DNA from: an uncultured Burkholderiales bacterium
GTDB lineage: Bacteria > Pseudomonadota > Gammaproteobacteria > Burkholderiales > Burkholderiaceae_C
Length of the DNA stretch: 39,604 nucleotides
Direction of reading: 5' to 3'
NCBI GenBank assembly: GCA_903880855.1
Contig: CAIRQX010000064.1
Location: 1 to 39,604, forward strand
Part shown: positions 1 through 8,547 of the stretch, piece by piece
Position numbering within the stretch: position 1 is the first letter of the stretch
How the letters are laid out: each line of letters opens with the position of its first letter
Position numbers and translations under genes: made by a program
The notes under the pieces: model-generated
Seen by the model: only the letters and a program-made list of their open reading frames with translations
What the model was told of the DNA's origin: nothing
The model's database searches: none

Positions 1-486
1 GACGGCAAATTTCCACTCAAACCGAATGGCCAGATAAATCATGATGCCAACGACTACAAAGGCTAGAGCTTTCAAACCATCAATCGCCAACTCATCGCCC
101 ACTTGAGGTCCAACAAACTCTGTACGACGCAATTGGATATTCGCGTCCGTCTCTTTTAGAGCAGAGAGCACTTGCTCGCTTTGTTGCGCAGAACTTTGAC
201 CTTTGGCAGCAGGCATGCGGATCATTACATCGCGTGCCGTTCCAAAGTTTTGCACTTGCACATCATTGAAGTCGAGCTTGGCGATTTGCGCGCGCACCAC
301 ATTGAGATCTGCGGCTTGGGAATAGCTGACTTCCATCAATGTTCCGCCGGTGAACTCTACCGACAAATGCAATCCACGGCTGAATAAAAAGAAGACTGCC
401 GCTACAAACGTGATGAATGAAATGGCATTGAACGCAACGGCGTTCTTCATGAACGGTATGTCTTTACGGATCTTAAAAAATTCCAT
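1..486 (-). CDS. secF: Protein translocase subunit SecF (partial, C-terminus outside window)
   Basis: SecF pairs with SecD in the inner membrane and uses the proton gradient to help SecYEG release exported proteins on the periplasmic side. The 162 residues present begin MEFFKIRKDIPFMKNAV. They contain the first membrane segment (about residues 16-36), the start of the periplasmic domain with FTGGTLMEVSYS, and the beginning of the second membrane segment near the window edge. The ATG at 486 lies 29 bases downstream of the secD stop, in the order yajC-secD-secF. Roughly half of the normal SecF length is missing because the window ends, not because the gene is broken. Confidence 0.95.
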   Translation of the reverse strand, partial: MEFFKIRKDIPFMKNAVAFNAISFITFVAAVFFLFSRGLHLSVEFTGGTLMEVSYSQAADLNVVRAQIAKLDFNDVQVQNFGTARDVMIRMPAAKGQSSAQQSEQVLSALKETDANIQLRRTEFVGPQVGDELAIDGLKALAFVVVGIMIYLAIRFEWKFAV

Positions 487-515
487 GGCGCAGAGTTCTT
501 TCTAACGGTTGGCGC

Positions 516-2369
516 TTAAGCACGCCATACGGTGCCAATCGACACGCTTTGTAATTTCTTTTGACGGCCGTACCAAAGATTGACCAAGCCGCGCGAGAAA
601 AACACAGCGGAGAACATGCTGGTCAAAATACCCAAGCAATGCACCACTGCGAAGCCACGCACTGGGCCGGAGCCAAATGCAAGCAGCGCCAAGCCGGCAA
701 TCAACGTAGTGACGTTAGAGTCCAAGATCGTGGCCCATGCGCGGTCGTAGCCAGCATGAATCGCAGATTGGGGTGCGGCGCCGTTGCGCAACTCTTCACG
801 CACACGCTCGTTGATCAGCACGTTGGCATCAATCGCCATGCCTAGCACCAAAGCCATCGCCGCCATACCTGGCAGTGTCAAAGTGGCTTGCAGCATGGAG
901 AGCACGGCAACCAACAACAACAAGTTCACCGCAAGCGCCACGCTGGAGATCACGCCAAACAGCATGTAGTACACACACATGAAAGCAGTGACAGCGACAA
1001 AGCCCCATGTCACGCTGTTAAAGCCTTTGGCAATATTTTCTGCACCCAAGCTTGGGCCAATCGTGCGCTCTTCAATGATTTCCATTGGTGCGGCAAGTGA
1101 GCCAGCACGCAACAACAATGCCGTGTCATTGGCTTCGACCGTTGTCATGCGGCCAGAAATTTGTACACGGCCGCCACCGATTTCAGAGCGAATCACGGGA
1201 GCAGTGACTACCTCGCCCTTGCCTTTTTCAAACAAGAGAATCGCCATACGCTTGCCGACACTCTCGCGCGTCACGTCTTTGAAAATACGTGCGCCTTTGG
1301 CGTCAAGCGTCAGATGCACTGCCGCTTCTTGGTTTTGCGTATCAAAGCCTGGTTGCGCATCGGTCAGGTTCTCGCCCGTCAAGATGACTTGCTTTTTCAC
1401 GATCACAGCTTGGCCGTTGCGCTCTAAAAAGCGTTCTGTGCCAAACGGCACCACGCCATTGCTGTTTTCCGCGCTGCGCGCTTCGGCGCTGTCGTCGACC
1501 ATGCGGATCTCGAGCGTTGCGGTGCGACCCAAAATGTCTTTGGCCTTCGCCGTGTCTTGCACGCCAGGCAGTTGCACCACGATACGGTCCGTGCCTTGTT
1601 GTTGGATCACAGGTTCAGCCACGCCGAGTTCGTTGATTCGGTTGTGCAAGGTAGTGATGTTTTGTTTGATCGCTTGCTCCTGCACACGGCGCGAGGCCAC
1701 AGGGTTGATGGTTGCCATGAGTTTGAACTCTGCGCCATCAGGCGATGCAGTCATTTGCAAATCAGCAAACTGCTCTTGGATCACGCGTTGCGCGGATTCC
1801 AAGGTGGGCATATCGCGGAAACGCACTTCAATTTTTTGCCCGTCGCGGCTGATGCCGCTGTGGCGTATATTTTTTTCGCGCAAGGTGCTGCGAATATCAC
1901 CAGCCAAAGATTCCGTTTTTTTATTCAAAGCCGCAGGCATATCGACTTGCAACATGAAGTGCACACCACCACGCAAATCCAAACCCAAATACATGGGTGC
2001 CGCATGCATGGCAGACAACCAAGCAGGGGAGCGCGCTAATAAGTTGAGCGCGACGACATACGAAGGGTCGTTGGCGTCTGGTACCAAGGCCTGCTGAATC
2101 GCGTCTTTGGCTTTGATTTGCGTATCGGTGCTGTCAAAACGCACCTTTAATGAGCCGCCTTCCAGCGCCAACAACTCAGGCGCTAGGCCTGCTGCCTTTA
2201 AAGCCGTCTCAACGCGCTCTTGCACACCCAAATCCACCCTTGCGGTGGCTTTGGCAGCTGAAATTTGAACGGCAGGCGCCTCGCCATAAAAGTTAGGCAG
2301 CGTATAGAACGCACCCAAAAACAAAGCGATCCCGAGGACCACGTACTTCCAAATTGCGTAACGGTTCAT
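516..2369 (-). CDS. secD: Protein translocase subunit SecD
   Basis: SecD is the large partner of SecF in the SecDF-YajC complex of the inner membrane. The 617-residue protein matches the length of proteobacterial SecD. It has an N-terminal membrane helix (about residues 8-27), the family motif LGLDLRGGVHFML at 128-140, a large periplasmic region, and a C-terminal block of five membrane helices containing GMAIDANVLINERVREE from residue 510. It starts with ATG (MNRYAIWKY), 45 bases downstream of yajC, consistent with one transcript. A long reading frame on the opposite strand (979-2097) is a shadow of this gene. Confidence 0.97.
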   Translation of the reverse strand: MNRYAIWKYVVLGIALFLGAFYTLPNFYGEAPAVQISAAKATARVDLGVQERVETALKAAGLAPELLALEGGSLKVRFDSTDTQIKAKDAIQQALVPDANDPSYVVALNLLARSPAWLSAMHAAPMYLGLDLRGGVHFMLQVDMPAALNKKTESLAGDIRSTLREKNIRHSGISRDGQKIEVRFRDMPTLESAQRVIQEQFADLQMTASPDGAEFKLMATINPVASRRVQEQAIKQNITTLHNRINELGVAEPVIQQQGTDRIVVQLPGVQDTAKAKDILGRTATLEIRMVDDSAEARSAENSNGVVPFGTERFLERNGQAVIVKKQVILTGENLTDAQPGFDTQNQEAAVHLTLDAKGARIFKDVTRESVGKRMAILLFEKGKGEVVTAPVIRSEIGGGRVQISGRMTTVEANDTALLLRAGSLAAPMEIIEERTIGPSLGAENIAKGFNSVTWGFVAVTAFMCVYYMLFGVISSVALAVNLLLLVAVLSMLQATLTLPGMAAMALVLGMAIDANVLINERVREELRNGAAPQSAIHAGYDRAWATILDSNVTTLIAGLALLAFGSGPVRGFAVVHCLGILTSMFSAVFFSRGLVNLWYGRQKKLQSVSIGTVWRA

Positions 2370-2414
2370 GGCGAATTCGCGTGAGGTGCGCGCAGGCTAA
2401 AAAGTAGGGGTCGC

Positions 2415-2747
2415 TTACTTGAGCGAGCCTTTTGGCAGCACTTGCACCACGGCATGGCGTTGTAGTTGCACCTCCACGCCAGCAGAAATTTCTAGCGTCA
2501 AAGTACCTTCATCTATGTGGGTGACCTTGCCGAGCAAGCCGCCAGATGTGGCGATCTCATCGCCCTTGGCTATAGCATCGATCATGGCTTTGTGTTCTTT
2601 TTGACGCTTCATTTGTGGACGAATCATCACAAAATACAACACGACAAACATCAAAATCAAAGGCAACATGCCAGTGAGAGAAGACATCACATCGCCACCA
2701 GCGCCAGCGGCAGGTGCGGTTTGGGCAAAAGCAGAAGAAATCAACAC
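2415..2747 (-). CDS. yajC: Preprotein translocase subunit YajC
   Basis: YajC is a small single-span membrane protein associated with SecDF. The 110 residues show a short N-terminus (MLISSAFAQTAPAAG), one hydrophobic helix at about 26-42 followed by the conserved IRPQMKRQKEHK, and a C-terminal soluble domain with KGDEIATSGGLLGKV. The start codon is GTG. It is supported by a GGAG eight bases upstream and by the family N-terminus. It is the first gene of the yajC-secD-secF unit. The tgt and queA genes that often precede it are absent; the indolepyruvate oxidoreductase gene lies upstream on the same strand. Confidence 0.95.
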   Translation of the reverse strand: MLISSAFAQTAPAAGAGGDVMSSLTGMLPLILMFVVLYFVMIRPQMKRQKEHKAMIDAIAKGDEIATSGGLLGKVTHIDEGTLTLEISAGVEVQLQRHAVVQVLPKGSLK

Positions 2748-2803
2748 GTGGGTGGCTCCAAAAAATTAACGCCACACAGACACAACATGCGTCTGAAAGG
2801 CTA

Positions 2804-2827
2804 ACTCGCCATTGTATGCGGGCGAGT
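2804..2827 (-). terminator. Possible hairpin downstream of the indolepyruvate oxidoreductase gene
   Basis: A 7-base-pair stem (2804-2810 with 2821-2827) encloses a 10-base loop between the stop of the oxidoreductase gene and yajC. There is no adjacent run of T on the minus strand, so intrinsic termination is doubtful. A T-rich stretch lies about 35 bases further downstream. Confidence 0.3.
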
Positions 2828-2834
2828 CAATACC

Positions 2835-5800
2835 TTAATGGTTGCGCCACTTCTCCATCAAACCATCCCATTTGCTCCGCACGGCCACCACATTGCGCGC
2901 TTTGACATGGCCAAAGCCTTTGATGGCGTCGGGTAAGTTGGCAATTTCTAGAGCCAAGGCATGGTTGTCCGCATTGAGTTTTGCTAGCACCTCGTCGATG
3001 CTGGTGACGTATTCGCCGATCAATGCCCGCTCCATTTCACGCTCTTCGGTGTTACCAAAGATATCGAGGGGCGTTCCGCGCAACACTTTGAAATGCTTGA
3101 GCAATTTGAAACCCGTCAGCATGAGCGGGCCAAACTTTTGTTTTTGTAACTCACCTTTTTCATTGGCCTTGGAGATGATGGGCGGAGCCAAGTGGTAATT
3201 GACGGTGTAGTCACCCTCAAACATATCGCCAATCTTTTGCAAAAAGGCAGTATTGGTATGTAAACGCGCAACTTCGTACTCATCTTTGTAAGCCATCAAC
3301 TTAAAGAGGTTGCGTGCGACTGCTTCACTCAAACTGGTTTTGTGAAACGCCGCTTCTGCAACTTTCACGCGCGCCACGACATCGCTGTAACGTCTGGCAT
3401 ATGACGCATTTTGGTAATCGGTGAGAAACGCAACACGCTTGTCAACCAAAGCGTCCACGCCCTGAGGTTTATGAAATTGGATCACCTGTGCAGGCGCGAG
3501 CAAGGCATCGACCACATTCCAATGGTGAGCGCAATGGCGGCCCCACTCAAATGCGGCAATGTTTTGCGCAACGGCGACGTCGTTGAGTTCAATCGCGCGC
3601 ATCAATGCTTCGTGGCCTAAAGGCACCCAGCCTTTTTGCCAGGCATAGCCCAACAACATCGGGTTGATAAAGATGGTGTCGCCCAAGACTTGGGTGGACA
3701 CGCGGTTGGCATCAAACGCACTCAAGCCTTCTAGGCCCACTGCATTGGCAATGTCTGCTGCGCATTGTTCTGCTGGGTTTTGCCAGTTGGCGTTTTTCAC
3801 AAACGCGGCCGAGGGAGTGCTGTAGGCATTCAATGCCACATGGGTGCGCCCTTGCAACATGCGCTGCAAAGTTTCTTTGCCAGCACTCACGATCGGGTCG
3901 CAACCAATGATGAGATCGGCCGCCGCCATGCTGACGCGTGTGGTACGAATCGCGTCTTGGTTATCAGCAATCAACACATGGCTCCAAGTCGCGCCACCTT
4001 TTTGCGCCAATCCTGCGGAGTCTTGCGTCACGATGCCTTTGCCTTCGATGTGCGCAGCCATTCCCAGTAACTGGCCAATGGTGATCACGCCTGTGCCACC
4101 CACACCTGCCACGACCGTTCCCCATGCATGCTGGGTTTTGGGCAATACAGGCGAAGGCAATTCCATATCTGGCAAGGCAATGCGCGAAACGCCTTTGGCT
4201 TTCTTTTTCAGCTGCCCGCCTTCCACTGTCACAAAACTGGGGCAAAAACCCTTTAAGCAACTGACATCTTTGTTGCAGGTGTTTTGGTTGATGGTGCGCT
4301 TACGACCAAATTCTGTCTCTAGCGGTTCGACGCTCAAGCAATTGCTTTGCACACCGCAGTCGCCGCAACCTTCGCATACCAAGTCGTTGATCAATACGCG
4401 CACTGCAGGATCGACCATGGTTCCACGCTTACGGCGGCGGCGCTTTTCTGTCGCACAGGTTTGGTCATAGATGATGACGGTGCAACCTTTGACCTCACGC
4501 ATTTCGCGCTGCACCTGATCGAGCAAAGTGCGGTGGTACACATTGACGTCAGCCACCAAGTCGGCGCCTTCGTATTTTTCTGGTTCGTCAGTGACGATAG
4601 CAATGCGCTTGGCGCCTTCTGCGCGCATGCTTTGTGCAATTTGCAAAGTGGTGTGGCCCTCAGAGCGCTCACCAATCGGTTGACCACCTGTCATCGCGAC
4701 CGCGTCGTTGTACAAAATTTTGTAGGTGATGTTGACGCCCGCCGCGACACTTTGGCGCACAGCCAAGATACCGCTGTGGAAGTAGGTGCCGTCGCCAATG
4801 TTGGCAAAAATATGCTCGTCATTGACAAATGGTTGTTGTCCCACCCATGGCGTTCCTTCGCCACCCATCTGGGTAAACCCCGCCGTACTGCGGTCCATCC
4901 ACAAGGACATGAAGTGACAACCAATACCCGCCATCGCGCGTGAACCTTCAGGTACTTTGGTGCTGGTGTTGTGCGGGCAGCCAGAACAAAACCAAGGCTG
5001 GCGGTCTGCTGTCACCACGCTCACGCTCATCGCTTGCTCTTTGGCGGTGATGATGGCGAGTTGCGCGTTGATGCGCGACGCAACATCGGCGTCCACACCT
5101 AACTTCAACAAACGCTGCGCAATGGCCTTGGCAATCAAAGATGGATTCAAGTCGGCATTCGCACGCAACAACGTACTAGCCCGTGGATTAGGCACCGACC
5201 ATTCGCCGCCACCCTCGTCAGCTTCGTTGAATTTGCCCAACACCACAGGGCGCACATCGGAGCGCCAGTTGTAAAGCTCTTCTTTGAGTTGGTATTCAAT
5301 GACTTGGCGTTTTTCTTCGACCACCAAAATTTCTTGCAAGCCTGTTGCAAATTCGCGTGTAGCTTGTGCCTCGAGCGGCCACACCACCGTCACTTTATGC
5401 AAACGGATACCAATGCGACGGCAGGTATCGTCATCCAGTCCCAAATCTAAAAGCGCTTGGCGCGTGTCGTTGTAGGCTTTGCCGCTGGCAATCAATCCAA
5501 AGCGGTCATTCGGTCCTTGCAACACGTTGTGGTTTAAGCGGTTGGCGCGTATGTAGGCTAGCGCGGCGTACCACTTGAAATCAAACAAGCGCGCCTCTTG
5601 GCTCAACGCATCATCGGGCCAACGGATATGCACGCCGCCTGCTGGCATCTCGAAGTCAGGCAACACAATCTTCACGCGCTCAGGATCGATCACCGCAGTG
5701 GCGCTGGACTCCACAATTTCTTGGATGGTTTTCATGCCCGACCAAATGCCGGAGAAACGGCTCATGGCGAAGGCATGCACACCCAAATCGAGAATGTCTT

Positions 5801-6365
5801 GCACACTGGCAGGGAAAAACACTGGTGTGCCACACGCTTTAAAAATATGGTCGCTTTGGTGTGCCGCCGTGGAGCTCTTGGCCACATGGTCGTCACCCGC
5901 CACAGCCAACACGCCGCCCCAAGGCGTGGTGCCGGCCATGTTGGCGTGTTTGAACACATCGGCGCAACGGTCTACACCCGGGCCCTTGCCATACCAAATG
6001 CCAAAGACGCCATCAAATTTGTTGCTGCCTGCTGGCGCAAAACCCAACTGCTGTGTGCCCCATAAGGCAGTAGCAGCCAACTCCTCATTCACACCAGGCT
6101 GGAACACGATGTTTTGCGCATGCAAATACTTTTTGGCTTTCCACAAGGCTTGGTCGTAAGTGCCAAGGGGCGAACCGCGGTAACCGCTGATAAAACCTGC
6201 TGTGTTCTTGCCCTGCAAGGCGTCGCGTTGGCGTTGCAACATCGGCAACTTGACCAAAGCTTGCACACCGCTCATGAAAGCGCGACCGACGTCTAAGCTG
6301 TATTTGTCATCCAGCGTGACGTTCTCTAAAGCGCGGCGGATATGTTCCGGCAAGGGTGCGTTCAT
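2835..6365 (-). CDS. Indolepyruvate ferredoxin oxidoreductase family protein (fused IorA-IorB type)
   Basis: This thiamine-diphosphate and iron-sulfur enzyme family oxidatively decarboxylates aryl or branched 2-oxoacids, such as indolepyruvate from aromatic amino acid breakdown, to acyl-CoA with ferredoxin as acceptor. The single chain of about 1176 residues carries all subunits in order. First is the pyrimidine-binding domain with GYRGSPLGTYD. Next is a TPP domain with CSGCPHNTSTKVPEG near residue 460 and GDGTYFHSG. A cysteine-rich cluster region follows (CEGCGDCGVQSNC, then CNKDVSCLKGFC) near 662-710. Last come the IorB-like gamma domain (GVGGTGVITIGQLLG near 751) and a C-terminal domain. 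The ATG at 6365 is preferred over an upstream in-frame TTG at 6377 because a GGAG lies just upstream of this ATG. The cytoplasmic substrate is inferred from the family. Confidence 0.93.
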   Translation of the reverse strand: MNAPLPEHIRRALENVTLDDKYSLDVGRAFMSGVQALVKLPMLQRQRDALQGKNTAGFISGYRGSPLGTYDQALWKAKKYLHAQNIVFQPGVNEELAATALWGTQQLGFAPAGSNKFDGVFGIWYGKGPGVDRCADVFKHANMAGTTPWGGVLAVAGDDHVAKSSTAAHQSDHIFKACGTPVFFPASVQDILDLGVHAFAMSRFSGIWSGMKTIQEIVESSATAVIDPERVKIVLPDFEMPAGGVHIRWPDDALSQEARLFDFKWYAALAYIRANRLNHNVLQGPNDRFGLIASGKAYNDTRQALLDLGLDDDTCRRIGIRLHKVTVVWPLEAQATREFATGLQEILVVEEKRQVIEYQLKEELYNWRSDVRPVVLGKFNEADEGGGEWSVPNPRASTLLRANADLNPSLIAKAIAQRLLKLGVDADVASRINAQLAIITAKEQAMSVSVVTADRQPWFCSGCPHNTSTKVPEGSRAMAGIGCHFMSLWMDRSTAGFTQMGGEGTPWVGQQPFVNDEHIFANIGDGTYFHSGILAVRQSVAAGVNITYKILYNDAVAMTGGQPIGERSEGHTTLQIAQSMRAEGAKRIAIVTDEPEKYEGADLVADVNVYHRTLLDQVQREMREVKGCTVIIYDQTCATEKRRRRKRGTMVDPAVRVLINDLVCEGCGDCGVQSNCLSVEPLETEFGRKRTINQNTCNKDVSCLKGFCPSFVTVEGGQLKKKAKGVSRIALPDMELPSPVLPKTQHAWGTVVAGVGGTGVITIGQLLGMAAHIEGKGIVTQDSAGLAQKGGATWSHVLIADNQDAIRTTRVSMAAADLIIGCDPIVSAGKETLQRMLQGRTHVALNAYSTPSAAFVKNANWQNPAEQCAADIANAVGLEGLSAFDANRVSTQVLGDTIFINPMLLGYAWQKGWVPLGHEALMRAIELNDVAVAQNIAAFEWGRHCAHHWNVVDALLAPAQVIQFHKPQGVDALVDKRVAFLTDYQNASYARRYSDVVARVKVAEAAFHKTSLSEAVARNLFKLMAYKDEYEVARLHTNTAFLQKIGDMFEGDYTVNYHLAPPIISKANEKGELQKQKFGPLMLTGFKLLKHFKVLRGTPLDIFGNTEEREMERALIGEYVTSIDEVLAKLNADNHALALEIANLPDAIKGFGHVKARNVVAVRSKWDGLMEKWRNH

Positions 6366-6503
6366 GGGTTTCTCCAAAGGAATCGGGTGCCGCGCAAAGT
6401 GTAGGGCGCAAAAGAGTCTGCACCACGCCGCATGCGTGACATATAGGGTTTACTTGGGTGAATTAATGGGAGTCATTAGGGGTTTGCCCAGTACGCAGCG
6501 CAC

Positions 6504-7709
6504 CTATTTGGGCCACAACACCCAAAGACGCAAACCTTGCTTCATGCGGCCAGCAAAGTCACCCGCTTGTGCTCCGGTTCCCGCAAAGTAGTCTGCGCGC
6601 ACGGCTCCCACAATGGCACTTCCCGTGTCTTGGGCAAACACCAAGCGTTGCAAATTACCGTTCGGCCCCGCACTCGTTAACCATAAAGGCGTTGCATACG
6701 GAATGGAGTCTTTATCTACCGCAACCGATCGCCCTGCCGTCAAAGGCACGCCCTGTGCGCCTCGAGGACCCAAGTCTGCATCTTTGTCGGTCCGTGTCTC
6801 CGGTCTAAAAAACACATAACGCGGATTACTCCACAGCATCTCTTGCACCAAACGCGGGTTACTAACTTGCGTCGCGCTGATCCACGCTTTAATGCCAGGC
6901 CACGATGCATCGCGCACCAAGCCACGGTCTAGCAACCAACGGCCCACGCTGGCATAAGGTTGGTCATTCGATGCCGCATAGGCCAAACGCACCACGCGCG
7001 TACGTCCATCTGCATCGGTAATGCGCACACGCCCAGACCCTTGGATATGCAAAACCAATGCATCTACTGGGTCTGCCAACCACGCCACTTCCTTGCCACG
7101 CAATGCGTCTTTGGCTTCAGGCAAGGTGTCAATTTGTTGCCGGGTTAACCAAGGCTGTCCAGCGCGCTTGGCCAGTTGCAACGCCTCGGGCGGAGCATAC
7201 AAAGGCACTTCAAAGCCAGGCCGCATGAGGGCGGAGGCTTCCATCAAAGGCTCGTAGTAACTGGTCAACAAACCATCTGGGTTGCCGTCTAAAGACTCTA
7301 TGCGGTAAGGTTGTAAATGCGACATCAGCCACAAGCGCTTGTCTTGGTTATCGGCCAAAAGCAATTGCTTGACCTGCCTACATAGAGGCGCAAACAAAGG
7401 TCCAGGTCGCTCACAGTTTTGCAACCAAGCGTTCCACGCGTCCGATAAATCATCTTCTTGCCAACCGGGCAGTTCGTTCCACGACACGGGAACCCAACGG
7501 CTGCGATAGAACTTTTGCGGGCTTGGGGTATCGGGCGCGCCAGCCAAACCGCCAGACGCGCGTGGCGCAGCATCGACAGGACGCGCAACAGGTGCCGCAA
7601 GAGTCGGAGGTGTGGCTTCTTCCACCACCACGCGACGTGGCCCTGAGCCGCAGGCCACCAGGCTTCCTACAATCGCGATCCACATTACACGCCACAGGAG
7701 TTGTTTCAT
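6504..7709 (-). CDS. mltA: Membrane-bound lytic murein transglycosylase A
   Basis: MltA is an outer-membrane lipoprotein that cleaves peptidoglycan glycan strands to leave 1,6-anhydromuramic ends. Starting at the ATG at 7709, the protein has 401 residues and opens with a lipoprotein signal, MKQLLWRVMWIAIVGSLVAC, with the acylated cysteine at residue 20. The MltA domain includes LLTSYYEPLMEAS. The C-terminal 3D domain carries conserved aspartates in QDTGSAIVG and VRADYFAGTG. An upstream in-frame ATG at 7775 would add 22 residues ahead of the signal peptide and is less likely. The start codon overlaps, on the opposite strand, that of a small membrane protein gene. The oxidoreductase gene follows 138 bases downstream. 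Confidence 0.95.
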   Translation of the reverse strand: MKQLLWRVMWIAIVGSLVACGSGPRRVVVEEATPPTLAAPVARPVDAAPRASGGLAGAPDTPSPQKFYRSRWVPVSWNELPGWQEDDLSDAWNAWLQNCERPGPLFAPLCRQVKQLLLADNQDKRLWLMSHLQPYRIESLDGNPDGLLTSYYEPLMEASALMRPGFEVPLYAPPEALQLAKRAGQPWLTRQQIDTLPEAKDALRGKEVAWLADPVDALVLHIQGSGRVRITDADGRTRVVRLAYAASNDQPYASVGRWLLDRGLVRDASWPGIKAWISATQVSNPRLVQEMLWSNPRYVFFRPETRTDKDADLGPRGAQGVPLTAGRSVAVDKDSIPYATPLWLTSAGPNGNLQRLVFAQDTGSAIVGAVRADYFAGTGAQAGDFAGRMKQGLRLWVLWPK

Positions 7710-7848
7710 GCTGTTGATTTTGCTCGAAGCTCTTGGCGCAGGATTGATTCTGGTAGCGATCGTCTGGTGGACCATGTTCTCAGGGCGCAGCGAAGCCGAG
7801 CATGAAAAGGCGAGTGAGGCGGCAAAGCGTGAAGACAGTAATAACTAG
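7708..7848 (+). CDS. Small single-span membrane protein of unknown function (46 aa)
   Basis: I do not recognise this protein. It is 46 residues long: a hydrophobic helix (MLLILLEALGAGLILVAIVW, continuing WTMF) and then a charged tail rich in Glu, Lys and Ala (EAEHEKASEAAKREDSNN). A strong ribosome binding site, AGGAG at 7696-7700, lies seven bases before the ATG at 7708. That makes the short start far better than the in-frame start at 7612, which lies inside mltA. The ATG overlaps the mltA start codon on the other strand at a shared CATG. A role near the envelope is only inferred from the helix and the neighbour. The helix-plus-charged-tail layout argues that it is a real gene. Confidence 0.6.
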   Translation: MLLILLEALGAGLILVAIVWWTMFSGRSEAEHEKASEAAKREDSNN

Positions 7849-7893
7849 CCTTGAAGCACTAATTCCGCTAGCGCTCGCCTGCCGTTACGCACA

Positions 7894-8529
7894 TTAATCT
7901 CTGAGTAAATTAGCCAACTCCACGGCCGACTTCACGGCCATCTTGTCAAACACGCGGGCGCGATGCACTTCAACCGTGCGAACACTGATGTCAAGTTGAT
8001 CTGCGATCAACTTGTTGGGTAAACCTTCCACTACCAAACGCATCACGTCGCGCTCGCGCTCGGTGAGTTCTGCCAAATTGTGTTGTCGGCTTTGTTTGGC
8101 TTTGACAGACTCCAACGTGGTGGCCGAGCGTTGCAAGGCTTGCTCCACGCGGTCTACCAGCGCGTTGTCTGAAAACGGCTTTTCACAAAAATCAAAAGCA
8201 CCACGCTTGACTGCATCAACAGCCGTTGGCACATCGGCGTGGCCTGTCAGAAAGATCACGGGGAGCGACTCCAACAAGCCCCTTGCAATCAACTGCTCAA
8301 ACAGCGCCAAGCCGCTCATGCCTGGCATACGCACGTCAAGCAATAAACAGCCTGGTTGCGATGGACGCCAATCGGGCTCAGGCCTTGCATTTAAAAAAGT
8401 AGCAAAAGCATCTGCGCTGGTAAATGATTCGCTGGGCAAACGGCGCGAACGTAGCAGCCAAGCCAGGGCTTCGCGAACACCGGCATCGTCGTCCACGATA
8501 AAAACCAAAGCGTCTTGGGTCGGTTGCAT
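7894..8529 (-). CDS. FixJ/NarL-type response regulator
   Basis: This is a DNA-binding response regulator of 211 residues. The receiver domain (about 8-125) has the acidic pocket D13-D14-D15, phosphoacceptor D65 in LLLDVRMPG, T95 in FLTGHAD and K117 in CEKPF. The C-terminal LuxR-type helix-turn-helix (about 145-208) reads LTERERDVMRLVVEGLPNKL, followed by SVRTVEVHRARV. It starts 18 bases after the sensor kinase stop, so the two are almost certainly a cognate pair. The FixJ-like receiver and linker resemble TodT/FixJ/TtrR regulators, but the sequence does not identify the regulon. The upstream gene in the same unit is yhdP. Confidence 0.93.
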   Translation of the reverse strand: MQPTQDALVFIVDDDAGVREALAWLLRSRRLPSESFTSADAFATFLNARPEPDWRPSQPGCLLLDVRMPGMSGLALFEQLIARGLLESLPVIFLTGHADVPTAVDAVKRGAFDFCEKPFSDNALVDRVEQALQRSATTLESVKAKQSRQHNLAELTERERDVMRLVVEGLPNKLIADQLDISVRTVEVHRARVFDKMAVKSAVELANLLRD

Positions 8530-8547
8530 CTAAGAAATCCTTATGCT

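Noticed and set aside
979-2097. 372-codon open frame on the plus strand opposite secD
   Set aside because: It lies entirely within secD, has no recognisable domain, and is rich in Ser, Arg, Thr and Pro as expected of an antisense shadow frame.
3844-4470. 208-codon plus-strand frame inside the indolepyruvate oxidoreductase gene
   Set aside because: It is antisense to a well-supported enzyme and has no protein features.
6365-6377. TTG start adding four residues to the indolepyruvate oxidoreductase
   Set aside because: The GGAG immediately downstream of that TTG is the ribosome binding site for the ATG at 6365.
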